DNA of 49,974 bases from contig NZ_BBAD01000017.1 in assembly GCF_001311075.1 (NCBI RefSeq), forward strand, positions 1-49,974, in the 5' to 3' direction. This document shows, one piece after another, positions 27,380 to 36,383 of this stretch (within the stretch, counting starts at the first letter, position 1; each line of letters opens with the position of its first letter). A model generated the notes under the pieces. The model was not told the DNA's origin. It worked only from the letters and a program-made list of their open reading frames with translations, and searched no databases. Position numbers and translations under genes: made by a program. The stretch is from Secundilactobacillus similis DSM 23365 = JCM 2765 (GTDB lineage Bacteria; Bacillota; Bacilli; Lactobacillales; Lactobacillaceae).

Positions 27380-27836
27380 AGTGGAACGAAGCGGTTAGAG
27401 ACCGGAGCATAAGCCCTCTCACCATAAACTCCGGTTTTTGGGGTTTGTGGTGAGAGGGGCTTATGTGCAGGTCTTTGCTTCGTGGAACTCATTTCGGCGC
27501 AGGCTAATCAAACTAGTCACGTGAACAAACTTCACGATGGTGTCAATCATTGCTAACTAAAGCCTAACTGGCGCCGAAATTACGTAATAGCAATGCGCGT
27601 TGCCAGCACCACTCATCAAATTAATGCGTCATCTGGTTTTTGGGGTTTGTGGTAAGAGGGGCTTATGTGCAGGTCTCTGCTTCGTGGAACTCATTTCGGC
27701 GCAGGCGAATCAAAGCACGCACGTTAACAAACTTCACTAAGTCACCGATAATCGCCAACTAAAGCCTAACTGGCGCCGAAAATAAGTAATCGCAATGCGC
27801 GTTGCCAACATCACTCAGCAAATTAATGTGCCATCC
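27380..27836 (+). repeat. Family A repeat, copy A3, with a 202-bp tandem duplication
   Basis: The hairpin at 27386-27484 has outer arms ACGAAGC/GCTTCGT and inner arms around CATAAGCCCTCTCACCA. TTTCGGCG (27492) and CGCCGAAA (27572-27579) follow, then the conserved tail. From the loop (27433) to 27634 the sequence is repeated as 27635-27836 with about 85-90% identity by eye. The second unit therefore has a 3' hairpin arm and tail without a 5' arm. Both tails end in the same CACTCA-CAAATTAATG-GCCATC type sequence. Confidence 0.8.
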
Positions 27837-27881
27837 GGTTTTCATGTCACCAACACCACACGTTTCCAAAATTCAGAAGCC

Positions 27882-27929
27882 AAAAAAGCCTCAGTTAAGC
27901 GCCAACCAAGCACTTAACCGAGACTTTTT
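27882..27929. terminator. Bidirectional terminator of the MFS gene
   Basis: CTCAGTTAAG and CTTAACCGAG pair around a 12-base loop, with A-runs and T-runs outside. Confidence 0.7.
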
Positions 27930-27945
27930 GAATATCAGTAACTCA

Positions 27946-29152
27946 TCACTGATCAATCTTATCAATATTAACAACCCGCAAACAAGCCACCAGCATCATC
28001 ACCACAATCGCCACGTAAACCACGTTCTGCAAGTTCCCCGCAGGATTACTAGCGAACGCCATCCCGTACAACGATGGACCAAATGCTGAGAGGCAGTACC
28101 CGCCGGCTTGTGCCATCCCAGAAAGTTGAGCGGTTTCGTATGGTGAGTCGGTTTTAACGGCAAACATGGTCATGGTGGTCATAAAAAAGAACCCAATCGC
28201 AACGCCGACTAGGGCGCCTTCCAGTAACCAAAAAAACATCGAGGAAGTATGCTGCCAAAACAGCATTGAACTCGCAATCAGCCCCAAAACGCCCGCAAAA
28301 ACGGTGAGCCGAGTTAACGTGCGTTTACTGAGTACCGTTAGCATTTGGGGCAAGAAAACGGAAACGGGAAGGCCAATCAAGCGTAGACTGCCATGACGAT
28401 GCCGGCGTGGCCAGCGCTCACGTGGTGGTATTCCATCAAGGCGGGCATCCAGGCGGTCACCGTGTAGCTCAACGTGGCTTGGCCACCGAAAGTGAGGAGA
28501 AATGGCCAAGCGTGGGGGTTGGTCCAGAGGTGCATTTTTGGTTTTGGGGTGGTCGAGGTTGCCGTATTTGACCGTTGGGGGTGCACTTTTTCAGGGACTA
28601 GGCGGCCAACTATCAGCACGCCATAAAGCTAATGGCCGGAATAATCAGCAACAGCAGCAGAATCATTTGCCAGCCGAAGCGACTGCTGATGGGCGCAGTG
28701 ATTAGGTTGAACGTCATGTTCCCGAAAATCATCGTGAACGAATAAAGGGTGGTGTACAGCCCGATTTTATTTGGAAAATACGCCGAGACCAATGAGGGCA
28801 TAAACACGTTGATGTGGGCGATACCGATGCCAATTAGAATCGTACCGAGAATCATAGTTGGCATCGTGATGACTAGCCGCAACGCCGATCCAATGACGAT
28901 ACAGCCGAGGGCTAAGAGCAGGGCCTTTTTCAGGCCAAACCGTAACATTGGCTTTGAAGCAAAATTTGAAAATAGCATAAACATTACTAGCGGCAGCGTG
29001 GTGAGGATCCCCAGCTGACTTTGTTGCGTATGTAAGGCGTTGGCAAGTTGACTAAGTAGGAGTGGCGGGGTGGTAATGGGGGAACGCATGATGAAGCCAA
29101 TCAAAATGATGACGATCAGCAACCAGGTTCCCCGGCGTTTCAGCGTGGACAT
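27946..29152 (-). CDS. MFS transporter, CynX/NimT type, two frameshifts
   Basis: Three frames (29152-28613, 28619-28377, 28383-27946) join into about 402 residues with twelve spans. One base is needed near 28617 (FMA then VLIVGRLVPEK) and one near 28380 (VMAVYA then LIGLPVSVFLPQM). The N-terminal RSPITTPPLLLSQLANAL segment resembles the CynX/NimT group, whose members carry cyanate, nitroimidazoles or other small solutes. The substrate is unknown. The second of two ATGs (29152) is best placed behind AAGGAAG. The gene is divergent from an acyltransferase. Confidence 0.82.
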
Positions 29153-29366
29153 GGACATCTTCCTTTCTGCGCGTGGTCTAGGTTGCGCTCTTTCCAATAT
29201 AAGCGTTTTTTAGGGGACTTGAAAGCTTAACTTAACAACTGGTCTACAGAAAACGGTTTCAGTGTTCGGTGATAGTTACGTGAACGACCCGAATCGCTGT
29301 AATCGACCTTCACAACTCGCAATTTTCAGCTTAAAATAAGTCAAATAAGAAAGTGATGGTGATTTT

Positions 29367-30488
29367 TTGGCAACTCAACGACCTGCAGTTCAAGCTGATA
29401 TTGGCGATTATCTCAAACTGGTCGCCTGTACCTCGGTGATGCTGCAACCGATTTTTAGCCTTGCGCTGACGACCCAACCGTCCGCACCGGCGCAAGTGGG
29501 GATTGGCTTTTTGTATAACTTAGTTAAGTTCACGGCACCGGCGTTCATTTTTGGCATCCTGTATTCAACGATCCGAACGACGATCAACACGGACCTTACA
29601 TATGGCGGTTATTTAAAGCGAATGTGGCACGCGCTGTTTGTGCCAACCCTTTGGTGGACGAGTATTTATCTGCTGGTCATGCCGTGGGTGCAACAAGTGA
29701 GTCGCTATCATAGCGTTGGGGGCTTTTTCTGGCAGTTTATTAACGGCAATGCAGCGCCGCATTTGTGGTACAACACGATGATGTTGCAGTTTATCTTTTT
29801 GATGCCACTGTTTTGGGCAATTGGTCGTTGGTGTGGGACGGATGCGAAACGGGGCTGGTTGGCAGTCGGCGTAACGGTGCTCATTACCGGTTTATGGTTA
29901 GTGCTGTACGATACGCAGGTCTTTCACGGCCCTCACATGAGGGATTGGTACCTATTGGACCGGCTGTTCATTAGTTTTTTGATTTACGGTGTTTTCGGAA
30001 CATTGGCATGGCAGTATCGGCAAGTGGTTAACCCTTGGTTGCAGAAGTGGTGGTTAGCGTTAGTTGCTGGTTTCTTGGCTAGCTTTTACTGGATCAACCG
30101 TGAGTTATTTGCGTTTTCATTTCCGGTAAAATTGACTAATGCGCCGTATTATAAGCCGTCGATGGTGATTTATGATTTGATTGCGATTGCGTTGGTTGCA
30201 GCGTTGGCGGTGACGCAAATTCAACGGCGGAGTCGGGTAACTGGATTTGTTCACCGGTTTGCGGGCTTTGCGTACAAGGCCTTCTTATCCAACGTGTTTT
30301 GGGAACAGTTGGTTTGGCTGGGATTTGGTAAGGCGCTGACGCAGAACCACGTTGGTTTGGGGATTTTGGTCACTTATGTGCTTACTTGGAGTCTGTCGTT
30401 TGCATCAGCCTTTGGCATTCATTTTGGGTGGCAATGGTTGAAGCGGATGATAACTAAGAATAAGCTGCCTGTGGGTACCGCTGATTGA
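29367..30488 (+). CDS. Membrane acyltransferase, acyltransferase-3 family
   Basis: 373 residues with about ten membrane spans. The early DIGDYLKLVACTSVMLQPI segment corresponds to the family's D-x-x-K-x-x-x-x-x-x-V-x-x-H block, with glutamine in place of the usual histidine. The HLWYNTMMLQFIFLMPLFW stretch matches the conserved HLWFL..L region. Such proteins O-acetylate or otherwise acylate cell-wall sugars. The start is TTG at 29367; no ATG in frame fits. No partner gene is adjacent. Loss of the usual histidine leaves activity open. Confidence 0.72.
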   Translation: MATQRPAVQADIGDYLKLVACTSVMLQPIFSLALTTQPSAPAQVGIGFLYNLVKFTAPAFIFGILYSTIRTTINTDLTYGGYLKRMWHALFVPTLWWTSIYLLVMPWVQQVSRYHSVGGFFWQFINGNAAPHLWYNTMMLQFIFLMPLFWAIGRWCGTDAKRGWLAVGVTVLITGLWLVLYDTQVFHGPHMRDWYLLDRLFISFLIYGVFGTLAWQYRQVVNPWLQKWWLALVAGFLASFYWINRELFAFSFPVKLTNAPYYKPSMVIYDLIAIALVAALAVTQIQRRSRVTGFVHRFAGFAYKAFLSNVFWEQLVWLGFGKALTQNHVGLGILVTYVLTWSLSFASAFGIHFGWQWLKRMITKNKLPVGTAD

Positions 30489-30562
30489 CGGGAGTGAAAG
30501 TTAAAGTTTAAGGTGCAATAGTCGTTAACACCGTGTCTTTTAATCGAGATTATTGTTTAAAT

Positions 30563-30654
30563 TTTAAAGAATGAAGCTACAAAAATGTAAAGAATGGAAC
30601 GACATTTTTGTAAAGAATCGACCGATAAATTTGTAAACTTTATTATTCGAAATA
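30563..30654. repeat. Iteron-like direct repeats, 23-bp period
   Basis: TTTAAAGAATGAAGC (30563), TGTAAAGAATGGAACGACA (30586), TGTAAAGAATCGACCGATA (30609) and TGTAAAC (30632) start exactly 23 bases apart. Three units are clear and the fourth matches only in its first six bases. Confidence 0.7.
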
Positions 30655-31032
30655 CTTATAAATACCGGTGCGATAATGATTAATTAGGTGCGATTTTTTA
30701 AATTAAAAAAGCGAATTATGAATCAAAATTTCATCGTGAATATAGTTTAAAAAACATAAATTTAATAACCCATTCGTCATTCTTTTAGGAGAGTGGACAC
30801 TGGATGAACTAGTGACAATTGCTCGTCCAGGTAAACAAAGTACCTTTTTGACAAGCTTTTTTAAAAGTACGCGGATGACTTTAATTTCGAAGAACCACAT
30901 GCTACAATTGCATCGGAAATCAAAAAGCCCGTGACGGGAATCACGGACTTAGTGCTAAAAGCGCAATGCTTACAGCGTGTAAGTATAACTTGGCGGCACT
31001 GCGATGGTATTTCTATAGAATTAAAAACATGA

Positions 31033-31056
31033 AGGACTGTGCCCGCAGTCCTTTTT
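31033..31056 (+). terminator. Intrinsic terminator
   Basis: AGGACTG and CAGTCCT pair around a 6-base loop, followed by a T-run. No clear gene precedes it, which hints that something in 30655-31030 is transcribed. Confidence 0.7.
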
Positions 31057-31289
31057 CTTTTGCTGTCATTTTTGATAAATGACCCAAACCGATAGACACA
31101 GAAAACTTCTAACGTATTGATTATAGTTGACTTAGTTGATAATCACAATTCGTGATAGTTTATGCCGTGAATCATATTTGATATAATGATTAAAGGATTG
31201 GTTACGGTTTCCCGCATCACCTGTTCATCGCGTCTAAAAAACCTTACCATCGAGTTAGTAAGAGACTGATTTGTTACGGGAGAGATGAC

Positions 31290-34200
31290 ATGTTAAGGAA
31301 AGTCTATAACAAATTTCCGGTGTGGCTCGTCTACACCGTGGCGTTTACGCTAGTTGTGGTGTGTTCGTTTGGCGTCCTGCGCTTTGGGGGTCAGACGACG
31401 ATTTGGAATGTGGATGGGATCGCACAACATTACCCGATTTTGGAACAATTCTATCGCATTTTAAGGGGAACCGCCCACCAGTCACTGTTCGGTTGGTCCT
31501 GGACGTTAGGCCTCGGGGCGGATCAGATGACGACCTTTGCCTACTACGTGGTGGGAGATCCGTTTAGTTATCTGATTGCGCTATTCCCCGCGGATCGACT
31601 GGAACTAGGGTATCAACTACTGACGATTTTACGGCTATACGTCGTGGGCTTGGCCTTTATCGCGTTCGCCAAACAACTCAAACTCAAACGGGGTGGGACC
31701 CTGATTGGCACGTTGGTGTACACCTTCGGCAGCTATTCGTTTTATTCAGCCTATCACCACCCGTTCTTTTTGCTGCCATTGATTTTCTTCCCACTGGTTT
31801 GTCTGGCAATTGATCGCATCTATCAGGGTAAATCCTTCCTGTGGCTCGTCGTGATCACGGCGCTCGTCTTGATTAGCAACGTCTATTTCGCTTACGTGTT
31901 AGCGATTGGCGCGTTGGTGTTTGCGATTATGCGCTACCTTGATCTGAAACTAAAGGGTGAGTTGGTTCGACCGCTACCTTGGTCGTTGCTGTACTTTGGC
32001 TTAACCGTCGTGATGTCAACGTTGATGGCGGCGGTGGTGCTGTTACCCAACATCTTAGGGATGCTCAGTTCATCTCGTTCGGGGAGTGCTATTTTTGCGA
32101 GCGGATTGAAGTTTTACCCGTCAATTTATTACACGCATTTGCCAAATGCGATTTTAAATTCCAATGGGACCACCTACTACTGGTTAGTGATGGGGACGAG
32201 TGGCCTGACGTTTATCGCGATGGTGTGGACTATGCGCCATTTTCGGCGGTATCTCATGTTAAATGTGACGTTGCTGCTTGTGGCGGTCGGGTTGCTATTT
32301 CCGGCCGTTGCGGCGGTGATGAACGTGATGAGTACGCCGTCTAACCGGTGGGTGTTGTTAGTCCATCTGGCATTTGGTTTAGCTGCCGGGCACTTTATTG
32401 ACCACTTGCACGAGCTGGAACCGGCGGACTTTAAGTGGTTTATGGTGGCAACGGCGATTTTGCTGGCGCTGGTTTGGGTCGGCAACGGGTTTATCTTTAA
32501 GTTGCCGCAACACCACTTGATGACGTATGGGCTGTTGCTGGGCTTTATGATCGTGCTCGCGTACGCCATTATGACCGGTGCGACGGGCTTGCGCTTGAAG
32601 TGGGCGTTGTTGGGGCTAGTGCTCCTCAACGCGGCTAGCACCGGACTGGGATTTTACAGTCCGAACTACGCTTACGCTTCTCGGAGTGAATTGAGTCGCG
32701 GCGTCGCTAGTCACTGGTCAAAGGTGTTTTTCGATAAGGCTGACCAGTATTTGAAGCAAACGGATACCAGTTTTTATCGAACCGCCACGACCAAGGACTA
32801 CTACACCCTGCACAGTGCCGGCAACAACATGCCGATGCTGCTGGGGATGCACCAAATCGGCTCGTATTTCTCGGTTCAAAACGCAGCGGTCAACAGCTTT
32901 AACACTCAACTGTGGAACAGTGAAAATACGATGAATAATCCGACAAGAAACGCTGATGAACGCACAACCATGTTGTCGCTGTTGGGGGTCAAATACCTCT
33001 TTGCGCGACAGGATGAAATCAATAAAAATCGCGTCCCGTATGGCTATCAAATAGTGCGACGACGAAATGGCAAAGCGGTCTTTCGGGACCATCCAGTTTA
33101 CAGTCTAGGCAACGGGACGGGCACGGTATTACTGAAAAACAAGTACGCGTTACCGTTAGCATACACCCAAACGACGCAGTTAAATGCGAGTGCTTATCGC
33201 AAGCTAAGTGCGGTAGATAAGGAACAGGCACTGCTAAGTGGTGCTCAAACGAGTCAAAAAGTTAGTGGTGTGAAGACGGTCACGGCAAAGCGGGCGAGTC
33301 ACACGGTACCGTATACCGTTTCGATGACTAGCCAGCCGATCACAACGCTCACCCAAGCCATTAACTATCGGTTGCATCACAACACCAATCGGTCACTGTC
33401 TTATGGCATTACCGGTGATAAAACACCGGCTGAGGCCGAGAAGTATGCCGCAACGACGAACCTGTTAAAGCCAACGTTATCCGTTACCAAATTGTTGGCC
33501 CAAAACGCGGCAGTGATTGCAAAAAATAATCAGAAAAACACTAACGGGTTAAAGGAAATGACCGGCGACCTGCTTGGTCAAAATGCGCAGTATCAGCTGA
33601 CGATTAACAACCCCAATTCGTTGAAGAATTGCGAACTGTATTTGGAAATCGATGGCATCAAAGCCCAGTTTCCATCAACGAGTGAGCGGTTGGGTTATAC
33701 GGCCACTCGCGCAAAGCTGGCGGACGTGCCATTCTCGCACGAAACTAAGTTGAATACGTTGCGGGAAATCAATACGTCACCGTACTTTGACTCCTACTTC
33801 CTGAACGTCCAGTCCGGCACGCACAAAACATCAATTGACCAGCTAGGTATCAACAACATGTCCGACTACGAACCGAAGCACCACTTGCTGATCAACTTGG
33901 GCTATTCAACGAAGGCCCGGCAAACGATTAATTTGAGCTTCTACAAGGCCAATAAATTGACGTTTAAGCACGTTAAGATCATTGCGGTCCCATTCGGTGC
34001 TACCTACCGAACGAAGACGCAGAAGCTGCAAAAACAGGCCTTAAAGCACCTAACCGTCACTAATAATCACGTGACTGGGACGACGAACCAAAGTCGAGCA
34101 AGCGTGTTAACGACCTCGATTCCGTATTCTAAAGGCTGGCAATTAACAGTCGATGGTCAAGCAACAGCGATTCAAAAGGTAAATACCGGCTTTATCGGCG

Positions 34201-34409
34201 CCAAAATTCCAGCTGGCAAGCACCACGTTAAACTGAGCTACACGACCCCAGGATTACTGGCAGGTAAATGGTTGTCGATTCTCGGCTGGTTCGTGTTATG
34301 CTTAGCAGCGGGTTGGACAATGTGGCGTGGCTTGATTAAACGCCGGCGACCAAATACTGGTCAACATGCGCAACCGATAGTCGAATCTGAAACGAACAAT
34401 GAGGAGTAA
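31290..34409 (+). CDS. YfhO-family membrane glycosyltransferase-like protein
   Basis: 1039 residues, intact. About thirteen membrane helices fill the first 480 residues and another lies near 995-1015; between them is a large extracellular region. The opening block WNVDGIAQHYPILEQFY followed by WSWTLGLGADQMTTFAYY is the YfhO/GT-C signature, with Asp in NVDGIAQ the likely catalytic-site residue. YfhO proteins are implicated in decorating lipoteichoic or wall teichoic acids with sugars from lipid-linked donors. ATG at 31290 lies behind GGGAGAG. A 44-residue membrane peptide gene follows at 18 bases. Confidence 0.9.
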   Translation: MLRKVYNKFPVWLVYTVAFTLVVVCSFGVLRFGGQTTIWNVDGIAQHYPILEQFYRILRGTAHQSLFGWSWTLGLGADQMTTFAYYVVGDPFSYLIALFPADRLELGYQLLTILRLYVVGLAFIAFAKQLKLKRGGTLIGTLVYTFGSYSFYSAYHHPFFLLPLIFFPLVCLAIDRIYQGKSFLWLVVITALVLISNVYFAYVLAIGALVFAIMRYLDLKLKGELVRPLPWSLLYFGLTVVMSTLMAAVVLLPNILGMLSSSRSGSAIFASGLKFYPSIYYTHLPNAILNSNGTTYYWLVMGTSGLTFIAMVWTMRHFRRYLMLNVTLLLVAVGLLFPAVAAVMNVMSTPSNRWVLLVHLAFGLAAGHFIDHLHELEPADFKWFMVATAILLALVWVGNGFIFKLPQHHLMTYGLLLGFMIVLAYAIMTGATGLRLKWALLGLVLLNAASTGLGFYSPNYAYASRSELSRGVASHWSKVFFDKADQYLKQTDTSFYRTATTKDYYTLHSAGNNMPMLLGMHQIGSYFSVQNAAVNSFNTQLWNSENTMNNPTRNADERTTMLSLLGVKYLFARQDEINKNRVPYGYQIVRRRNGKAVFRDHPVYSLGNGTGTVLLKNKYALPLAYTQTTQLNASAYRKLSAVDKEQALLSGAQTSQKVSGVKTVTAKRASHTVPYTVSMTSQPITTLTQAINYRLHHNTNRSLSYGITGDKTPAEAEKYAATTNLLKPTLSVTKLLAQNAAVIAKNNQKNTNGLKEMTGDLLGQNAQYQLTINNPNSLKNCELYLEIDGIKAQFPSTSERLGYTATRAKLADVPFSHETKLNTLREINTSPYFDSYFLNVQSGTHKTSIDQLGINNMSDYEPKHHLLINLGYSTKARQTINLSFYKANKLTFKHVKIIAVPFGATYRTKTQKLQKQALKHLTVTNNHVTGTTNQSRASVLTTSIPYSKGWQLTVDGQATAIQKVNTGFIGAKIPAGKHHVKLSYTTPGLLAGKWLSILGWFVLCLAAGWTMWRGLIKRRRPNTGQHAQPIVESETNNEE

Positions 34410-34426
34410 GCGGAGGAATGGGCCTG

Positions 34427-34561
34427 ATGAGTTGGTTATTACTGATCTTTATTGCGCTATTGCTGGTGACTAGCATTAGCTATTACCGTCACTGGACCTG
34501 GCCGTTTCGGTTGGGATTGTTGGCAACGTTGATTTATGTTGCGTGGCAGGTTGGTTTGTGA
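34427..34561 (+). CDS. Small two-helix membrane peptide downstream of yfhO
   Basis: ATG at 34427, 9 bases after GGAGGA, encodes 44 residues. Helix one is WLLLIFIALLLVTSISYY, a basic/aromatic turn RHWTWPFR follows, and helix two is LGLLATLIYVAWQVGL. The first ATG (34418) touches the ribosome binding site and is unlikely. Only 17 bases separate it from the yfhO stop, so the two are probably co-transcribed. Function unknown; an accessory subunit of YfhO is a reasonable guess. Confidence 0.65.
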   Translation: MSWLLLIFIALLLVTSISYYRHWTWPFRLGLLATLIYVAWQVGL

Positions 34562-34585
34562 TGACGTTGATTGGAAGTATGTAGA

Positions 34586-34825
34586 GCGCGAAGTAAGGCG
34601 TTTAGAAGGCGAAATATAAGGGCGGGCCAAGCGAAGCTACCGGTTTTTGGTAGGTTTGCTTGGCCCGCCCTTATATGCAGCCTTCTGCCTTACTTCGCGC
34701 ATTTCGGCACGGTGGCCTAGATGCAATATCGCTGACAAACTTCACAATGAATCAGGCAAGCGGAACGGCAAAGTTCAAGTGGCGCCGAAAACAAAGTAAT
34801 CGGAATGAGCGTCGCCAGTAAATCA
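34586..34825 (+). repeat. Family A palindromic repeat, copy A5
   Basis: Outer arms GCGCGAAGTAAGGC (34586-34599) and GCCTTACTTCGCGC (34687-34700) are perfect complements. They enclose AGAAGGC/GCCTTCT and an inner stem around ATATAAGGGCGGGCCAAGC with loop ACCGGTTTTTGGT. TTTCGGC follows at 34702, then GGCGCCGAAA at 34781-34790 and the tail AAAGTAATCGGAATGAGCG. This is the best-preserved copy. I recognise nothing further in 34826-35019 except a TACAAT -10 box near 34975. Confidence 0.88.
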
Positions 34826-35019
34826 TCGATGAGTAACGCAGCTATCGATTATCAGCCGATGTGCGTTTACCAATCTTCGGCCCCAAATTAACCAATACTA
34901 TTCCTTCAAACCCTGCCCCAAAGAATATTTCCCAGGAAATTCCCCAAACCAACCCAATCGCCAAGTCAACATGATACAATAGACGCTATGTTAATTTCGA
35001 ACCAAGGGGGATTTAAAAA

Positions 35020-35649
35020 ATGAACGCAAAATGGGTAGTTGGGATCATCGCAGGCATCATTGGCCTGGGTGCCATTCAAATCATTCATACAACGGCGCGA
35101 GCTGAAGCTGGGTATGCCGTGACCACGAAAACGGTGCGGGTCGGACAGATTACGGTGCCGAAGAATACGCGGGTTTCAGTTGCCAGTCAGGTGACCCATA
35201 ACGGGCAACGATACGCGCGCGTGGAGATGCAACGGTTGCGGTATCAGTTGCGGCGACAAACAAGCCGGCGGTATTTAACGGTGCCGATGCAGGACTTAAA
35301 AGCGAGTCGGCGGGTTGCAACCGATCAGTTTAGTCAGCTTAAGCAACGGCGAGTCAACTATGATACAACGCAGCCGGTCATCAACGTGACCACGGACGGT
35401 CGGGTGGAAATGTACCGAGATGGTAGCGTTGATAATCAAGCGCCAGTCGCAAGTGCGCAAGTTACCAAGAGTTGGCGCAGTGGCCAAACCACGGTGTTGA
35501 CGTTGAAGACGTCGTTAGCGCGACTAACGACTGCACATACGAATCAACTCAAACTACGGGCGAACGGGGCGGTTGCAAACGGGACTTACGATAGTTACGC
35601 AGTCGGGCCGCAACGGCAAATTTATTACGTATGGACGGGCTTATCTTAG
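35020..35649 (+). CDS. Secreted basic protein of unknown function
   Basis: 209 residues. An N-terminal hydrophobic helix (VVGIIAGIIGLGAIQIIHTTA) ends near ARAEA and looks like a signal peptide or anchor. The remainder is hydrophilic, beta-rich and basic, with YAVTTKTVRVGQITVPKNTR suggesting an SH3-like wall-binding fold. No catalytic motif is visible. AAGGGGGATTTAAAAA precedes the ATG. Family not recognised. Confidence 0.65.
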   Translation: MNAKWVVGIIAGIIGLGAIQIIHTTARAEAGYAVTTKTVRVGQITVPKNTRVSVASQVTHNGQRYARVEMQRLRYQLRRQTSRRYLTVPMQDLKASRRVATDQFSQLKQRRVNYDTTQPVINVTTDGRVEMYRDGSVDNQAPVASAQVTKSWRSGQTTVLTLKTSLARLTTAHTNQLKLRANGAVANGTYDSYAVGPQRQIYYVWTGLS

Positions 35650-35783
35650 CCGTAATAACGGGCGTTTCCGGCTGGAAGCGTCTTTTTATTTGTGGTCAAA
35701 TACCGCCTGCAACCAAGCGGTGCGACCAGCTTGATCACCATCATGCTATGCTTTGAGTGTTAACAAAAGAGGAGGAGTCAGAC

Positions 35784-36298
35784 ATGCACATCGGCGCCAG
35801 GTTAAAACAGCAGCGGCAACAGCGGGGGTGGTCGCAACAAGAGTTAGCGGATCAGCTCCATATTTCCCGCCAATCGATTTCAAAATGGGAACAGGAGACG
35901 GCGTTGCCAAGCTTCGCCAACGTGGTGGCGATGAGTGATTTATTTGGGGTGTCGTTAGAGAGTTGATTCGAAAGGATGAGGCATTGATGCGAGAATTAAA
36001 GGATGCGCAGCGGGTAACGCCCGTTGAGAAGATTGTGTGGAATAGCATTGGGTTAGCGGCCATCGTCATGATCGTAATGTTGGCGATGCGGATTGATTTC
36101 AACGTTGTGGACACGTGGTTTAACTGGGGCGCCTTTGTCTTACTGATTGTTTGGTTGTTTACGTTGAACTGGCGGGCGGTTAATCAGTTGCTTTCACGGA
36201 AATCGGTTGTGCTTGGCATCGTGGTGTTCACGTTGTATCTGATTCCGTTTATTTATTCGTTTATTCAGGGGTTTATTGCTGGGTTCACGGGACAATAG
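35784..36298 (+). CDS. XRE-type HTH regulator with C-terminal membrane helices, one frameshift
   Basis: The first frame (HIGARLKQQRQQRGWSQQEL, then LHISRQSISKWEQE) is a classic Cro/CI-type HTH and stops at 35966 after GVSLES. Restoring one base near 35959 gives VSLDELIRKDEALMREL, the usual linker, leading into three membrane spans that end at 36298. The joined protein has about 171 residues. Such membrane-tethered XRE proteins are common in lactobacilli, and their targets are mostly unknown. ATG at 35784 has GAGGAGGAG in front. A similar protein is encoded at 45369-45911. Confidence 0.82.
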
Positions 36299-36316
36299 AA
36301 ATTTTCGGGGAAACAT

Positions 36317-36362
36317 AAAAAGCAGGTCACTTACACAGCAACTGTGCGAGTGACCTGCTTTT
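36317..36362. terminator. Bidirectional terminator
   Basis: AAAAGCAGGTCACT and AGTGACCTGCTTTT pair between the convergent HTH-membrane and P-type ATPase genes. Confidence 0.85.
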
Positions 36363-36383
36363 AGTTATTGATTAGGTTGAAGC

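Larger units (their letters stand above)
30489..31289. other. Gene-poor stretch of 800 bases
   Basis: It is distinctly more AT-rich than its surroundings. It holds the 23-bp repeat array (30563-30654), a direct repeat of GGTGCGAT near 30668 and 30690, a CCGTGA/TCACGG hairpin at 30930, the terminator at 31033 and a weak promoter for yfhO (TATAAT 31182-31187). A frame open from 30746 to 30934 has no good start; from GTG at 30812 it would encode 40 residues (VTIARPGKQSTFLTS...) with no proper ribosome binding site. It may be a relic. I recognise no RNA gene. Confidence 0.5.

Noticed and set aside
30703-30900. 65-codon minus-strand frame in the gene-poor stretch
   Set aside because: No ribosome binding site, no family resemblance and AT-driven composition; kept only as part of the intergenic description.
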